Positions 39,201 to 47,536 of a DNA stretch of 64,000 nucleotides are shown here, piece by piece; the first letter of the stretch is position 1; every line of letters starts with the position of its first letter. The stretch lies in NCBI GenBank assembly GCA_038496675.1, contig CM076650.1, forward strand, positions 8,082,645 to 8,146,644. The letters are read 5' to 3'. Origin of the DNA: Rachycentron canadum. Its lineage: Eukaryota > Chordata > Actinopteri > Carangiformes > Rachycentridae. Below the pieces are notes generated by a model. It saw nothing but the letters and a program-made list of their open reading frames with translations. It searched no databases and was not told the DNA's origin. Made by a program: the position numbers and the translations under genes.

Positions 39201-41195
39201 TGGAGGTGGTTGAAGATCTGCCTCTGCCTCCGAGTCAGCAGCAGGCGCAGACACAGCCCAGCAGGATCGCACTGCCTGGTACGGTTACCTGAAAGCACCT
39301 AAACAAAGTCACTTTTATTCCCTTTCATTTTGTACTGATCTGTTCACAGAGAGCAAGTGAGCTGAATTGTACTTGAGTATTTTAATGTTTTAAAATGGAA
39401 AATTTAGTTGTTATCCCTTTGATCCTCAATCAGAACAAAAAAGTGGTTGTGTCCTTCAGTGAGGAGCCATTTTAGATCCTTTTCCTTTGTGTTAGCTGGG
39501 ATTTCCCTCTGTGGCACGTCAGGAATTTGTGTTTATGTTTCATTAAATCACTATTTACAAAAGGTTTTTCAACGATGACAACATGACAACACTGAAGCAA
39601 CCATGTCTGTAGCCAGGAGTTCAGAAATACAGTTTAGATGTCATGACTTGAAGTCCACTAAAATCCTCTAAAATCATTTTTCATTCATTCTTTTAGGTGT
39701 TTCTTTTAGAAGTGCTTATAAAATGAATTTATGGCTTGAGTCTATTTCTGTTTTCCCTATCATTAGTGCCAGATTACATTCTTCTAGAAAATTATTAGAA
39801 AACAAGAGTTGTATAAAAATACTATTAAATTATAAATACTTGAAAAATACTGAATGCTTTATGTAGTTTCCTTCTAATGAATCTTAAAAAATGTGCTTTT
39901 AGAGGATTTTAACAACCTGAGGTAAAATTTAATATTCACTGGTTAAAAAGTCAAAGAGGACAAGTACCACAAATTGTGTCCACTATTCATTCTTTTTCAT
40001 TCTGATCCTGATTGGATGTTGTATGATGTTTGCTTTTAATAAACTACATTACTCCCCCACCCCCCACAGGTATGGTGGCTTCTCCTATTGCAAATGTGGA
40101 GGTTTCCAAACCCACTCAGGTAACCAATATTTTTTATAAGCAATAACATTGACAGCGAAGATATGGAGATAACGGTCTTTTGTTCACTTTCTAGGCATCT
40201 TCTCAGTCCAAAGTGGACTGGGTGGTGGCTCTGTACGACTATGCTGGGAAGTCAGAAGGCGACTTGTCCTTTCAGCAGGGAGACTGCATCCTGCTCACCC
40301 GGCATATCAACGATGAATGGAGCTGTGGCAGGCTCAATGGCAGAGAAGGCATGTTCCCCAGGGCGTATGTTGAGAGCAGCACAGGTATGGCATTCTCACG
40401 ATGTTTCTCTCTTGGTATTATGAAGTAAGTGAAAATGAATCACTGTCTGGGTAATTCCAGTCATGTTTCATGATGCTGCTGTGTTTGGTAGAGACAATGT
40501 GTGAGGGCTGAGTTTTAAAAATGTGTCATTAGTGATATGGTAAACTACAGTATTTGATTAAAAAAACAAAAGAAAAACCAACCTAATAACTTATTAGTCT
40601 GTTGATCATTGTGATCATTAATAATTGAGAAAATAAGTGAGAAATATACGTTAAAGCTCAAGGTGGCATCTTCAATGGTTGGTGGGTGATCAATGGTCCA
40701 AAACTCAAAAATCTTTTTTCATGAAACATCAAACATACTCACATCTGAGAACATGGGCTTGAGTGTAGTTTCAGCATTTGTATGGGATTAGTGTGTAAAA
40801 CAGTTGGTTGTTAAAGTAGCTGTAGAGTAACTGTCACATCATTCTTTTTTAAGACTTTCTGCATATATCTTCCTCAGCAGGTCAGCAATCATTGAACAGT
40901 CAGCAAAAGGAAGCATCTGGTGGTGGGACAGCCAGGGCTCTGTATAGCTTCACATCAGACTGTGATGAGGAACTCTCTCTGCAGGTAGTTTTTGATTTGT
41001 TCCCATCATGAATACATTTCAAATTCAGAGTAAAAGTATCAAACACAGCACCATCCTAAAAACCCCTGATTTCTTCTTTCACAGACTGGGGATATTGTTA
41101 CCAACCTGGAGTCCATTGATGAAGAATGGTTCTTGGGTGATTTGAGGGGGAAACGAGCCCTGGTCCCTAAAAACTATGTGCAAGTCCTGGGATAA
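27186..41195 (+). CDS. SH3D19: SH3D19, SH3 domain-containing protein 19 (EEN-binding protein / Eve-1), complete
   Basis: 21 coding exons: 27186-27267, 32737-32776, 34199-34239, 34542-34581, 34772-34889, 35031-35211, 35301-36332, 36646-36759, 36905-37002, 37400-37440, 37543-37756, 37857-37925, 38061-38198, 38314-38386, 38651-38781, 38891-38949, 39043-39278, 40070-40119, 40195-40384, 40878-40984, 41085-41195. All junctions are GT-AG and phases match, giving 1,054 codons and a TAA stop. Layout: a basic/proline-rich N-terminus, a disordered PxxP-rich middle, then five SH3-type domains. Known of the mammalian protein: a cytoplasmic adaptor binding endophilin and ADAM metalloproteases, linked to endocytosis and ectodomain shedding. 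The human protein usually quoted is 790 residues. Its start aligns near residue 342 here, so exons 1-7 add a long N-terminal part. The start at 27186 is the weakest point of the model. Confidence 0.95.
27510..27569. repeat. Perfect inverted repeat, 28-bp arms with 4-base loop
   Basis: Left arm 27510-27537 and right arm 27542-27569 are exact reverse complements around the loop GTTA. The arms include GGGCTAATGTACATTTGAT. The right flank continues with a (TTTTG)n run. This could be a small foldback element or the product of replication template switching. Confidence 0.95.
28691..28722 (-). other. G-quadruplex-prone tract on the minus strand
   Basis: The plus strand is CCCC-rich with single-base spacers; the minus strand has at least five G runs of 3-6, including GGGGTTAGGGTGGGG. 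It sits in SH3D19 intron 1 on the non-transcript-like strand. Confidence 0.7.
29795..29905 (-). repeat. Interspersed teleost repeat, family A, copy 4 (reverse orientation)
   Basis: The minus strand contains 'gacctgatggtggcgctaga' and 'aggattcatccaataactg', the conserved phrases of family A. The copy is short and degenerate. Confidence 0.65.
32737..35211 (+). CDS. SH3D19: SH3D19 exons 2-6 (residues 28-168)
   Basis: Four short exons (40, 41, 40 and 118 bases) and one of 181 bases. In order they encode HPERTKPEYLHPR, SQGPLSSIRAAIKR, TRSNSQCEHTRERR, then RPEITIVSAEPLASNNWFPG, and finally PPPSYDQVIQEK. PPSY is a PPxY motif, the type bound by WW domains of NEDD4-family ubiquitin ligases. The tiny exons are credible because their phases chain perfectly and the peptides are non-repetitive and basic. 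An upstream AG at 34745 before exon 5 would break the frame. Confidence 0.82.
32777..34198. other. SH3D19: SH3D19 intron 2
   Basis: About 1.4 kb of AT-rich sequence without recognised elements. Small open frames (for example near 33,190-33,390) have no splice-consistent phase with the neighbouring exons. Confidence 0.5.
35301..36332 (+). CDS. SH3D19: SH3D19 exon 7, long disordered exon (residues 168-512)
   Basis: A 1,032-base exon rich in Pro, Ser, Lys and Glu. It carries several PxxP and RPxxPxxP-like motifs (KPPRPSLPKPV, RPVPLPRTKSR, PPVAAKPSVALKP). From Met342 (ATG at 35822) the text MSTNHGQRNIRARIQAFE aligns with the start of the 790-residue human isoform, and the KPSVALKPQ block follows as expected. 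SIYEEIPSPVSPLPPV near the end resembles a Tyr-based and proline SH3-ligand cluster. The part before Met342 corresponds to an extended isoform. Confidence 0.93.
36460..36545 (+). repeat. Interspersed teleost repeat, family B, copy 2 (partial)
   Basis: Contains 'gccactcccagtatggagct' and 'cagatagcttagccaagcat', matching the family B core. Lies in SH3D19 intron 7. Confidence 0.6.
36646..37756 (+). CDS. SH3D19: SH3D19 exons 8-11, proline-rich linker (residues 512-667)
   Basis: Exons 36646-36759 (KRPTTIRVPSKTGS), 36905-37002 (DNPPPLPVQKPVG), 37400-37440 (KPEPSLPPR) and 37543-37756 (TLPPRPPPAKAGPGRPPPPS to PVLPPRPNPGHRLYNKY). The same order of motifs occurs in the mammalian protein just before the SH3 array. 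PPRP and PPLP runs are typical ligands for SH3 domains, possibly intramolecular. Confidence 0.93.
37857..38198 (+). CDS. SH3D19: SH3D19 exons 12-13: degenerate first SH3 (residues 668-736)
   Basis: Encodes LELPHGISD, GELSFQKNEVLLLLEEID and FECQVGDTRGRVHKSRIKVI. The GELSF...VLLLL start and GRV...KVI end fit an SH3 fold, but the ALYDY signature, the conserved Trp and the FP-NYV ending are absent. The mammalian first domain is similarly degenerate, so this is an ancestral feature and not local damage. Confidence 0.85.
38314..38781 (+). CDS. SH3D19: SH3D19 exons 14-15: second SH3 (residues about 750-804)
   Basis: The exon pair encodes VQAVHDFIP, GPGELGLRAGDVVTMVEKVD, NEWYRGTCRGSTGFFPINYV. It carries the usual acidic RT-loop region, the conserved WY dipeptide and FFPINYV, so it is a complete, probably functional SH3. 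The intron falls within the RT loop. Confidence 0.93.
38455..38560 (+). repeat. Interspersed teleost repeat, family B, copy 3 (partial)
   Basis: Contains 'agagaattagatgagaagat' followed by 'tgatgccactcccatg', the left half of family B. Lies in SH3D19 intron 14. Confidence 0.6.
38891..39278 (+). CDS. SH3D19: SH3D19 exons 16-17: linker and third SH3 (residues 805-903)
   Basis: Exon 38891-38949 encodes a short linker, SDSPKTLPDRKPKLPSATV. Exon 39043-39278 encodes CVARFDFEGEQSDELSFSEG, QEWARGQVGISTGIFPLNFV, then a Gln/Pro tail. All SH3 signature positions are present. The acceptor at 39042 has no long pyrimidine tract (CTTGTGAAG). Confidence 0.92.
39279..40069. other. SH3D19: SH3D19 intron 17
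   Basis: AT-rich intron of about 790 bases. It ends in a C-rich acceptor (CCCCCCACAG). Nothing else recognised. Confidence 0.5.
40070..40384 (+). CDS. SH3D19: SH3D19 exons 18-19: fourth SH3 (residues 903-983)
   Basis: Exon 40070-40119 is a short linker. Exon 40195-40384 encodes VVALYDYAGKSEGDLSFQQG, NDEWSCGRLNGREGMFPRAY, giving a textbook ALYDY, conserved Trp and the P-x-x-Y end. It lies in a single exon, unlike domains 1, 2 and 5. Confidence 0.95.
40385..40877. other. SH3D19: SH3D19 intron 19
   Basis: About 490 bases with no recognisable element apart from the tandem CAGCAG acceptor at its right end. Confidence 0.5.
40878..41195 (+). CDS. SH3D19: SH3D19 exons 20-21: fifth SH3 and stop (residues 983-1054)
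   Basis: Encodes TARALYSFTSDCDEELSLQ, then TGDIVTNLESIDEEWFLGDL and RALVPKNYVQVLG followed by TAA. ALYSF, Trp and PKNYV are present; the usual IFP is replaced by LVP. The acceptor of exon 20 is a tandem CAGCAG (40875-40880), so use of either AG would add or omit one Ala without a frame change. Confidence 0.94.
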
Positions 41196-41364
41196 TAGCA
41201 TTCAGGACAGAGGGAACACTACTGGCTGACGAGAGGACAGATGATTTCAGCTGTCGAGGTCTTCTGTGATCTGCCCGTAACTGGAATGCAGTATTTTCAT
41301 CTCCAAGTAGTGGAACACATTTTATAATCTACAGCATTAACTGAATAATTTATCATATAAAAAC

Positions 41365-41370
41365 ATTAAA
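41365..41370 (+). terminator. SH3D19 polyadenylation signal ATTAAA
   Basis: The common variant signal ATTAAA lies 170 bases after the SH3D19 stop, in an AT-rich 3' UTR. The mRNA end is expected 10-30 bases further. Confidence 0.6.
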
Positions 41371-41785
41371 GCTGGCAACAACTAAAACCTCAATACCTTG
41401 GCTTTTCATTTGGTCTACTTCGCATTCACCAATTGCACCATCTAGTGGTCTGTTTGTCTTATCAAAGTTTACAGCATCTCCATTACATATTATACAAAAT
41501 GTGGTTAATAATTGGAGTTGAACTACTCATTCTAAGTCTCTTTGAACAGTTTTCCCTTTGATTTTCTAAATGTTGGTAATATGGTGTCAACCATCAATGG
41601 AGTTTTAGCCCCAATTTTGAACAATGGTTAAATCATAGGCCTTGTTGACACTCTGCAAGCTCAACTTTAGAAACTGTAGGCACAAGTTTTAAAAAATATA
41701 ACTGAACAAGTTGTCCTCCCCCTGCACACACTGAAATTGTTGTTCCATTAGTGAAAACAATAGAGTTCATTGGTCATTTACATTT
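41371..41785. other. Tail-to-tail gap between SH3D19 and RPS3A
   Basis: The 3' ends converge, with polyadenylation signals only about 420 bases apart. The gap holds a CTCF-like motif at 41436-41448 and no gene. Confidence 0.6.
41436..41448 (-). promoter_or_regulatory. CTCF-like motif (one mismatch)
   Basis: The minus strand reads CCACTAGATGGTG, matching the CTCF core except one position. It lies between convergent gene ends. Confidence 0.35.
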
Positions 41786-41791
41786 TTTATT
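41786..41791 (-). terminator. RPS3A polyadenylation signal AATAAA
   Basis: A canonical AATAAA on the minus strand, about 22 bases after the RPS3A stop. This very short 3' UTR is typical of ribosomal-protein mRNAs. Confidence 0.85.
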
Positions 41792-41812
41792 AAATCTGTC
41801 AGGGTGTTTTTT

Positions 41813-44800
41813 TTAGACTGTCTCCTGGATGGGGGGCTCATAGCCGTCAGCCCTCTCCACCTTGGCTCCAGTGTCATCACCGGATGCCTTTGCAGCACTG
41901 CCGGCACCGCCCTCACCATGGAGCTCCATCAGCTTGCCCACTGAAATGAAAAACAAGAGGCTTTAAACTCAGGCCAAGCATAAAAGTTAAAGTCACTTGC
42001 AATTAGGAAGCTCTATGTTTCAAATAAAGAAAAATCTGCAATATTTCATCCTCGTGAGGTCATGAGAGCAGGCTGAAAACCTTTTATCGCAAGATATCAC
42101 TGAAACTAAATCAATTTTTTTCATGAAAGGGAACGTCAGCTGATCTCAATGGGTAGTAATCATGTGATCATATGGGACCGAAACAGTTTGTCATCATGTG
42201 TTCCCAAGTGTAGAAAAAAAAAACCCAAAAACCCTACATTACTGCTATTAAAAAATAAAATCGCTTACACTCAAACTTGGGCTTCTTAAGCATCTTGACC
42301 TTGCGGACATAGACATCATGTAGAGGGTAGATGGACTGGCAGGCCTTCTCAATGTCCTTGCCAACGCTGTCAGGGATCCTGTAAAATAATGATATACAAC
42401 ACATCAATGCAAAAGACAATTACTAAGCTTTTTCAGGGACTGCAAGTCTCTTTGACCTAGTATTTTTACACATTTTAAAGTTTCCTGACAGTAAATTTTT
42501 TACATGACTAGCAAAATCCAAGACCTCCGCAGTATATCCACAGCCAACAAGGGTAGGTAATAGTTTCTAGCAGTTAAGCCTTTTCTTGAACATGCCAAGA
42601 GAAACTGTACAAGTACTTACAGCTTGTTGACAACTTCCTTCAGGTCGTTGGTCTGAACCTCACGGGTCATGATCTCCATCATCTTCTTACGAATCTGACG
42701 GACCTGCTGGTGCTGGGCGTAGGAAGTCTTTCTGATCTGGTTGGTGCGCTTCTTTGTGAAACCCACGCAGAACAGGCGCAGAAGGTAGCCATCGGTGGTC
42801 TTCACATCCACATGGGCTTCAATCATGGTCTGAGTGGAAAGAAAACAACCTTTCCAATTAGACTTCAAACTAAATCCCATTAATTTTCTCCTGCAAAGTT
42901 GTCATTTGACAGTCACTGTGTTCCTTGACTGTGGTAATTAACTTTTGCTGTGTCCACTTCGCTCCAACCTGCTTCTTACCCCATTTCCTTCTTCACCAAA
43001 AATATATTTTTACAATCTTTGGACAGGCTGTACCACTGTGCAGTTTTCTTCACTTTGATTTAGGATTAAAGCTATTATTCATCCTTTATAAAAACAATTA
43101 CTTTGTAGACTGTTGCAGTACTCAGAGGTAAGTCTGTCCTTTCAATCCATTTAAGTTGAAAGAAAATTCTTCCAATGTCCTTACAGTTTTAAGTTAATGT
43201 AACTCAGAAATAGACTGTCAGGATTAAATAAGTCAAATTCCAAACATTCTTTGGCTGCCAACTGATGAAGCTGTCAATCGTCTATGCATCTTCTACATTT
43301 CCATCCTACATCATTACTGAACAAAGGCAAAATATCAACTTTAACTGAAACCCTTCAACTTTGCTTCTAAAGAGTTTACATGAAATGAAATTTGACCTTA
43401 CTTTGACCTAAACAGCAAAACTACCTAATTATAAACTATCCTGACAAAGACTCAAACAAAACATAGGGTCTGGAAATGAAGAGTACATTGGCATCCGTAT
43501 TGAAAGTTTTTTTTCCCCTTTTAAATTTCATTGCTCACACTACTATATATCATTAATAATCCATGCTCTTTTCTGTGTCCCACAAGTTGCATTCAGAGCC
43601 TTCTCAGAAAGTTTCCCACCATAATATATTTTACAAGCAAATTGTTCATGAAACACATCAATTAGACATTTCAACTGTTTCCTACCAGATGTTCCCACAC
43701 AATCCAAAAATCAAACCACTGAACCACCAATCATAATCCCACTTCAAGTGTACACAAGTCACTGTTGCTAAATATGAGCCAATGTTGTAGATGTCCCCGC
43801 CTATTCATTATCATGGGGGTAAACAAAACAAAAACAAAAACAAAAAAACAAAACACTGACCACAGTCAAAGATTCTCAGGGATACGAGTGCCAGTCACAA
43901 AATCACAATCTTTACCTGCCACTTCTTGACCATTGAGCACATCTTGTCACGGGTCAGGTCCATGCCGTGGAAGTTGGTCAGGCAGTTCTTGCCCTGAACG
44001 TCTTCAGTGATGAGCTTGAATTTACGGAAGGCAACCTCATCGTTCTGCAGATCAGCGAGGCTCACCTCAAACACACGTCCCTTAAGACCATCAGAGGCGA
44101 TTCCTGGATGATTGGGAAACAGACTGGTTAAGCACAACAAGCACTAGAGAGACTAAAAGCAATGGCATTCTGGACTCAGTTAATCTCATAAGTAATCAGC
44201 AACCATCATTTGGGACCGAAACAGTTTGTCATTGTGCATTCCCATGTCATCACCAGGAGTATCTAATAGGAGTATTTAATAAAGACTGTCTCATTCATCC
44301 TGTGGCGCTTCACTGTGCTCAGACTGTCACTGTCTGATGGTCAAAAGACCGCTGAATGTTATAGCACATGTTTCACCATAAGCTTCTGAACAATCAAGAC
44401 TTACTGGTTCCCTGAGTCCTGGTGACCAAGGTCTTGCCAAGATTGCGGATGTTGAACATAGCTGGTGCCTTGACATCATACCAGTCCTTCTTGGAGAAAG
44501 GGTCCACACTGCGGAACAGTGAAATACAAATTCAATACACAGAGACAACAGTCCAAGCAGCCCCGATGATGAGTGCGTGCAGATGGGTCAGTCAGCTACA
44601 GTCAGAGTCACAATAGCAGCGAGCAAACCGGTTAAGCATGCACAGAAACCGCTTAGGTTAGCAGAGCATGGACGGCTCGCCGTGATCCTGGGCCATTATA
44701 CAGCCACGTTGAGCGATTCCCTAAATGACTTCACCGTACGAGTCAGAGAATTGGCAAGTTCGTAGTATAATTTATCATTTGGCTCACTGAATTGTGACTT

Positions 44801-45239
44801 CCATGTTAATGGGTAAGCTTAGCTAAATTACTGCTAACGCTTGCTAGCCTTTAGCTGATAACGTTGCTTGCCCTAACCGTGGGACCACACTCGCCCAGCT
44901 CTTCATACTTTATTTTAGCAGACTCACAATTCTACGGATTAAATACACAAGTCTGATTAAATCAGCCCAATTATCACATAATGGTTCCGCGCAGAGTTGA
45001 TAGGGGACACAGCATGGTTTGGCTCTAACGCCACAGAGGCCGTCGAACGAGACTTAGCGCCGGCCCTGTAACATCTATCTAATATCGGCTTCATCCTTCA
45101 CATTTCTTACACCAAAGTTACACAGGTAACGAGCGCAAACCTTGTTTTGTGTAACCAAGTGCAGATTTTCTACTTACATCTTCTTTTTGGCACCTTTTTT
45201 GCCGCCTTTGGTCAGCCTCTTATTCTTGCCGACTGCCAT
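41813..45239 (-). CDS. RPS3A: RPS3A (eS1), 40S ribosomal protein S3a, complete
   Basis: Six coding exons: 45239-45178, 44508-44405, 44103-43916, 42829-42621, 42378-42269, 41940-41813, all GT-AG, totalling 801 bases and 266 residues (human 264). The product starts [20 protein letters not shown], contains [59 protein letters not shown] and ends [10 protein letters not shown]. This is eS1 of the 40S subunit, located near the mRNA exit region of the cytoplasmic ribosome. Two introns carry box C/D snoRNAs, as in the mammalian host gene. A pyrimidine-rich (TOP) leader precedes the ATG. The C-terminal linker ([15 protein letters not shown]) is slightly longer than human. Confidence 0.99.
42129..42205 (-). 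ncRNA. SNORD73: Box C/D snoRNA, SNORD73-type, copy 1 (RPS3A intron 5)
   Basis: On the minus strand it begins with GGGAAC, then box C ATGATGA (42191-42197), then the guide-like CAAACTGTTTCGGTCCC, and ends with box D CTGA (42136-42139) followed by GTTCCC. The GGGAAC/GTTCCC ends form a 6-bp terminal stem. Mammalian RPS3A hosts SNORD73 copies in its introns. The name is assigned from host gene and architecture. It is expected to guide 2'-O-methylation of rRNA. The target was not derived here. Confidence 0.85.
42830..43915. other. RPS3A: RPS3A intron 3
   Basis: About 1.1 kb, AT-rich, with an AAAAC-type simple run at 43,822-43,853. I looked for box C/D motifs on the minus strand and found no convincing pair. 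Confidence 0.5.
44170..44258 (-). ncRNA. SNORD73: Box C/D snoRNA, SNORD73-type, copy 2 (RPS3A intron 2)
   Basis: It shares with copy 1 the exact segment GACAAACTGTTTCGGTCCCA, as well as a TGATTACT and a TGAGAT-like block and box D CTGA (44176-44179). At the position homologous to copy 1's box C it reads ACAATGA, which deviates at two positions. A perfect GTGATGA lies 17 bases further upstream (44247-44253), flanked by a short CTGG/CCAG stem. Either box C has shifted outward or the copy is degenerate. The conserved guide suggests the D'-side target is kept. Confidence 0.75.
44509..45177. other. RPS3A: RPS3A intron 1
   Basis: About 670 bases, CpG-richer toward the promoter (44,640-45,070). No snoRNA or other element was recognised. 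Confidence 0.5.
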
Positions 45240-45249
45240 GTTGGCTACA

Positions 45250-45276
45250 GGGAGTGAAAGAGGAGGAAATAGGAAA
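45250..45276 (-). promoter_or_regulatory. Pyrimidine-rich 5' leader (TOP-like) of RPS3A
   Basis: The minus strand just upstream of the ATG reads as a nearly pure pyrimidine run (TTTCCTATTTCCTCCTCTTT and onwards). Vertebrate ribosomal-protein mRNAs start within such tracts (5' TOP), which places them under LARP1/mTORC1 translational control. The exact cap site is not determinable here. Confidence 0.7.
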
Positions 45277-45322
45277 TCGCGCGAGAATTAAAGAGACAGT
45301 GAGATTCGTGAGATTTGTTTTA

Positions 45323-45331
45323 TCTCGCGAG
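45323..45331 (+). promoter_or_regulatory. TCTCGCGAG promoter palindrome near RPS3A
   Basis: A near-complete copy of the TCTCGCGAGA core-promoter palindrome, about 50 bases upstream of the TOP tract; a related CGCGCGAGA lies at 45278-45286. The motif is recurrent in TATA-less vertebrate promoters. Confidence 0.5.
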
Positions 45332-45353
45332 TCCTTATAGTTTTTTCTTTTTT

Positions 45354-45369
45354 GCCGCCCCCTGCTGGC
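45354..45369 (-). promoter_or_regulatory. Strong CTCF-like motif upstream of RPS3A
   Basis: The minus strand reads GCCAGCAGGGGGCGGC, a full match to the CTCF core, about 80-90 bases upstream of the inferred RPS3A start. Confidence 0.6.
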
Positions 45370-47370
45370 AAAAACCAAAACTCTGTTTACCGTTTACAGA
45401 GTAAATAAAGTGTCGTGTCTGTGGAAGCAAATAAATTTAAGTTTAATAACTTTATAAACAACTTAATACCTAATTTAAAAAAAATGTATCCCAGCTGAAT
45501 AATTTTAATTGACATACCAGGGAATTTTGAAACATCTTTTTAAATGTATGAGTTGTGGCAAGTAGCATAGCAGACATTCAGACACTAACAGATGACATTG
45601 AGATGAGAGCTGTTGCTGTTTGAAAGGCAAAAGGTGACACACACAGTTACCTAAATGTTTGCACGTATACTATAATATGCTGCAAAATGCAATATACTAT
45701 ATTGTGAGTGGAAAAAAATAACCTAAGGACATGTTCACTTATACAAGAGTTCAATGAATATAGAAAAAGAAAGAAAGAAAAAAAAACCACTTGTACCAAT
45801 CTAAAAAAGTTAAAAAAAAAAAAAAAAAAGAAAAGTAAATAACCTACTGGGGATTTTAAAGAGGTGAATTTAATAGTTCAAATTTATATTGCTATACATC
45901 ATTCAGCGGTAATTATTCATATTTTATTTGGTTATATGTAATGCACCCAACCTACAGGCCTCCACCTACGTTGTGATGATTTTTTTTCCCCAATTAGCCT
46001 TTTTAAATTAAAATTACTACTAATATTGCCATCGCTTTGATTTTGAAAGAAAACGCATCATCCTGGGCTAACCCATCAGGACGGACCAGTCTGTGTATTT
46101 ACATGTCCTACAGGTGTGTAGCCTATCATCCACCCACACTGTTATTGTAACAAAAGGAAGAATTTTATCTGTTGGTAAATACACAGATGGCAGTTTATTA
46201 GTTGCACCTAGCTAAAATAAATGCAGTATGATGTAACAACTGTGCTTTCAATTCCTCCTTCATGAAGGTTATAATGTTTAGGGTTTGTTGGATCAGTTGA
46301 GCAGGGTTGATTCAACTTAATGATTTTGTAATGTAATGATATATTGTTGTTGAACTGTTTTGCCTTATGGGGAGAGGTGTTTCTGTTACTTAGAGTACCC
46401 TTATATAAATGTAGGTGGACAAAATAACAGAAACACGTATTGATTGGACGGTTGGTGAAATAAACACATTCAAGTGCTTCCATCTGAACAAGTAACAAAA
46501 GTTGTTAAACCTCATGTCTCTATGCATGCAAATTTACAAATGTAAATTTAAAATCTATGCCCTTATATATTTGCAATTTTCTTTTTCATTTCATTTGAAT
46601 CTCTGATGTATTGTTTGCACAAAAACCAAGACCAATTTTTATGGCTTTAATTGAAGGTTTAATCTTTTTGGAACTTTCTTTTGTCACAATTAATGTAATT
46701 TTCTGTCCTTTCAGTTCAGTATCTCTTAAATTAATCTTGCAAGCTTCAGTCAGACACATTATGAAAGTAAAGCTTTTTGCAAGTCACAGTTATTTCTGAC
46801 ACAAGTTACTTGCAGAAATCATAACCTTCTCCCTAGATAGAAGGACTTTAAAACAGGATAGCAGGAAGAGAGCAAAATATGACAACAGTAAAACTTTGAT
46901 ATGTCACTATGTCTCATTATCTCTATACAGCCTTGTTAGAAAAATAATGGGGCAAGCTTTGTGCTCAATTTAAAGGCTAGTATAAACATCTTTTTCAAAT
47001 ACTTATTTAAAGAAGTCTACATTTGGCCTTCTGAGACCAAGTATGCTGATTTCAGGTCATTACATCAGAGACAAGACCTTCGTCTCATGAGTGATGCTGT
47101 TGGCTTCCATGACTCCCAAAGTCCCCAAGGACGCAACTACACTGGGAGGTCATTGGTGACAGTGACGTCAGCTGCCTCTGTGGCAACAACACTCATAGCT
47201 GCTGAGCCATCCTGCAGAGCTCATATGAAGCCAATATCAGAGGACAGAGGATAAGACAAATGCTTTAAGATGTGGACATTACTTAACATATATATACATG
47301 AATAGGAGGCATAATCACGTTCCAGGTCACATTAAGGTGGGATTATCCGTCAATACGGGTAGCTTTATAT
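45370..47370. other. Intergenic, RPS3A upstream side
   Basis: About 2 kb of AT-rich sequence with A runs (45,776-45,786, 45,813-45,829). A palindromic CRE TGACGTCA lies at 47163-47170, about 200 bases left of the tRNA. No gene recognised. Confidence 0.5.
47163..47170. promoter_or_regulatory. Palindromic CRE (TGACGTCA)
   Basis: A full CREB/ATF octamer within a relatively GC-rich island (about 47,080-47,240) in otherwise AT-rich intergenic DNA. Whether it is functional is unknown. Confidence 0.3.
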
Positions 47371-47442
47371 GGGGGTATAGCTCAGTGGTAGAGCATTTGA
47401 CTGCAGATCAAGAGGTCTCTGGTTCAAATCCAGATGCTCCCT
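47371..47442 (+). tRNA. tRNA-Cys (GCA)
   Basis: A 72-base cloverleaf: acceptor GGGGGTA/TGCTCCC (one G-U wobble), D arm GCTC-GAGC, anticodon stem TTTGA/TCAAG with loop CTGCAGA (anticodon GCA at 47403-47405), variable AGGTC, T arm TCTGG-TTCAAAT-CCAGA, discriminator T as expected for Cys. The internal A box (TAGCTCAGTGG) and B box (GGTTCAAATCC) are intact. A TTTT stop for Pol III lies at 47467-47470. All stems pair, so it looks functional. The acceptor wobble and a retroelement-type tail just downstream leave a SINE or pseudogene origin possible. Confidence 0.88.
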
Positions 47443-47496
47443 TCCATTACACATTATAAGGAGAAGTTTTAGGATTGAAAATCAAGAACAAATCCT

Positions 47497-47536
47497 TAAT
47501 TTCCCTCAGGGATAAATAAAGTATCTATCTATCTAG
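47497..47536 (+). mobile_element. Retroelement-type 3' tail ending in (ATCT)n
   Basis: The stretch TTTCCCTCAGGGATAAATAA followed by AGTATCTATCTATCTA resembles the 3' tail shared by many teleost LINEs and SINEs ('gggat.aataaagtatctatc'). No element body is seen to its left other than the tRNA 55 bases away. It may be a severely 5'-truncated LINE copy or the tail of a tRNA-headed SINE. Confidence 0.55.

Noticed and set aside
42830..43915. Further snoRNA in RPS3A intron 3
   Set aside because: No paired box C and box D with a terminal stem on the transcribed strand.
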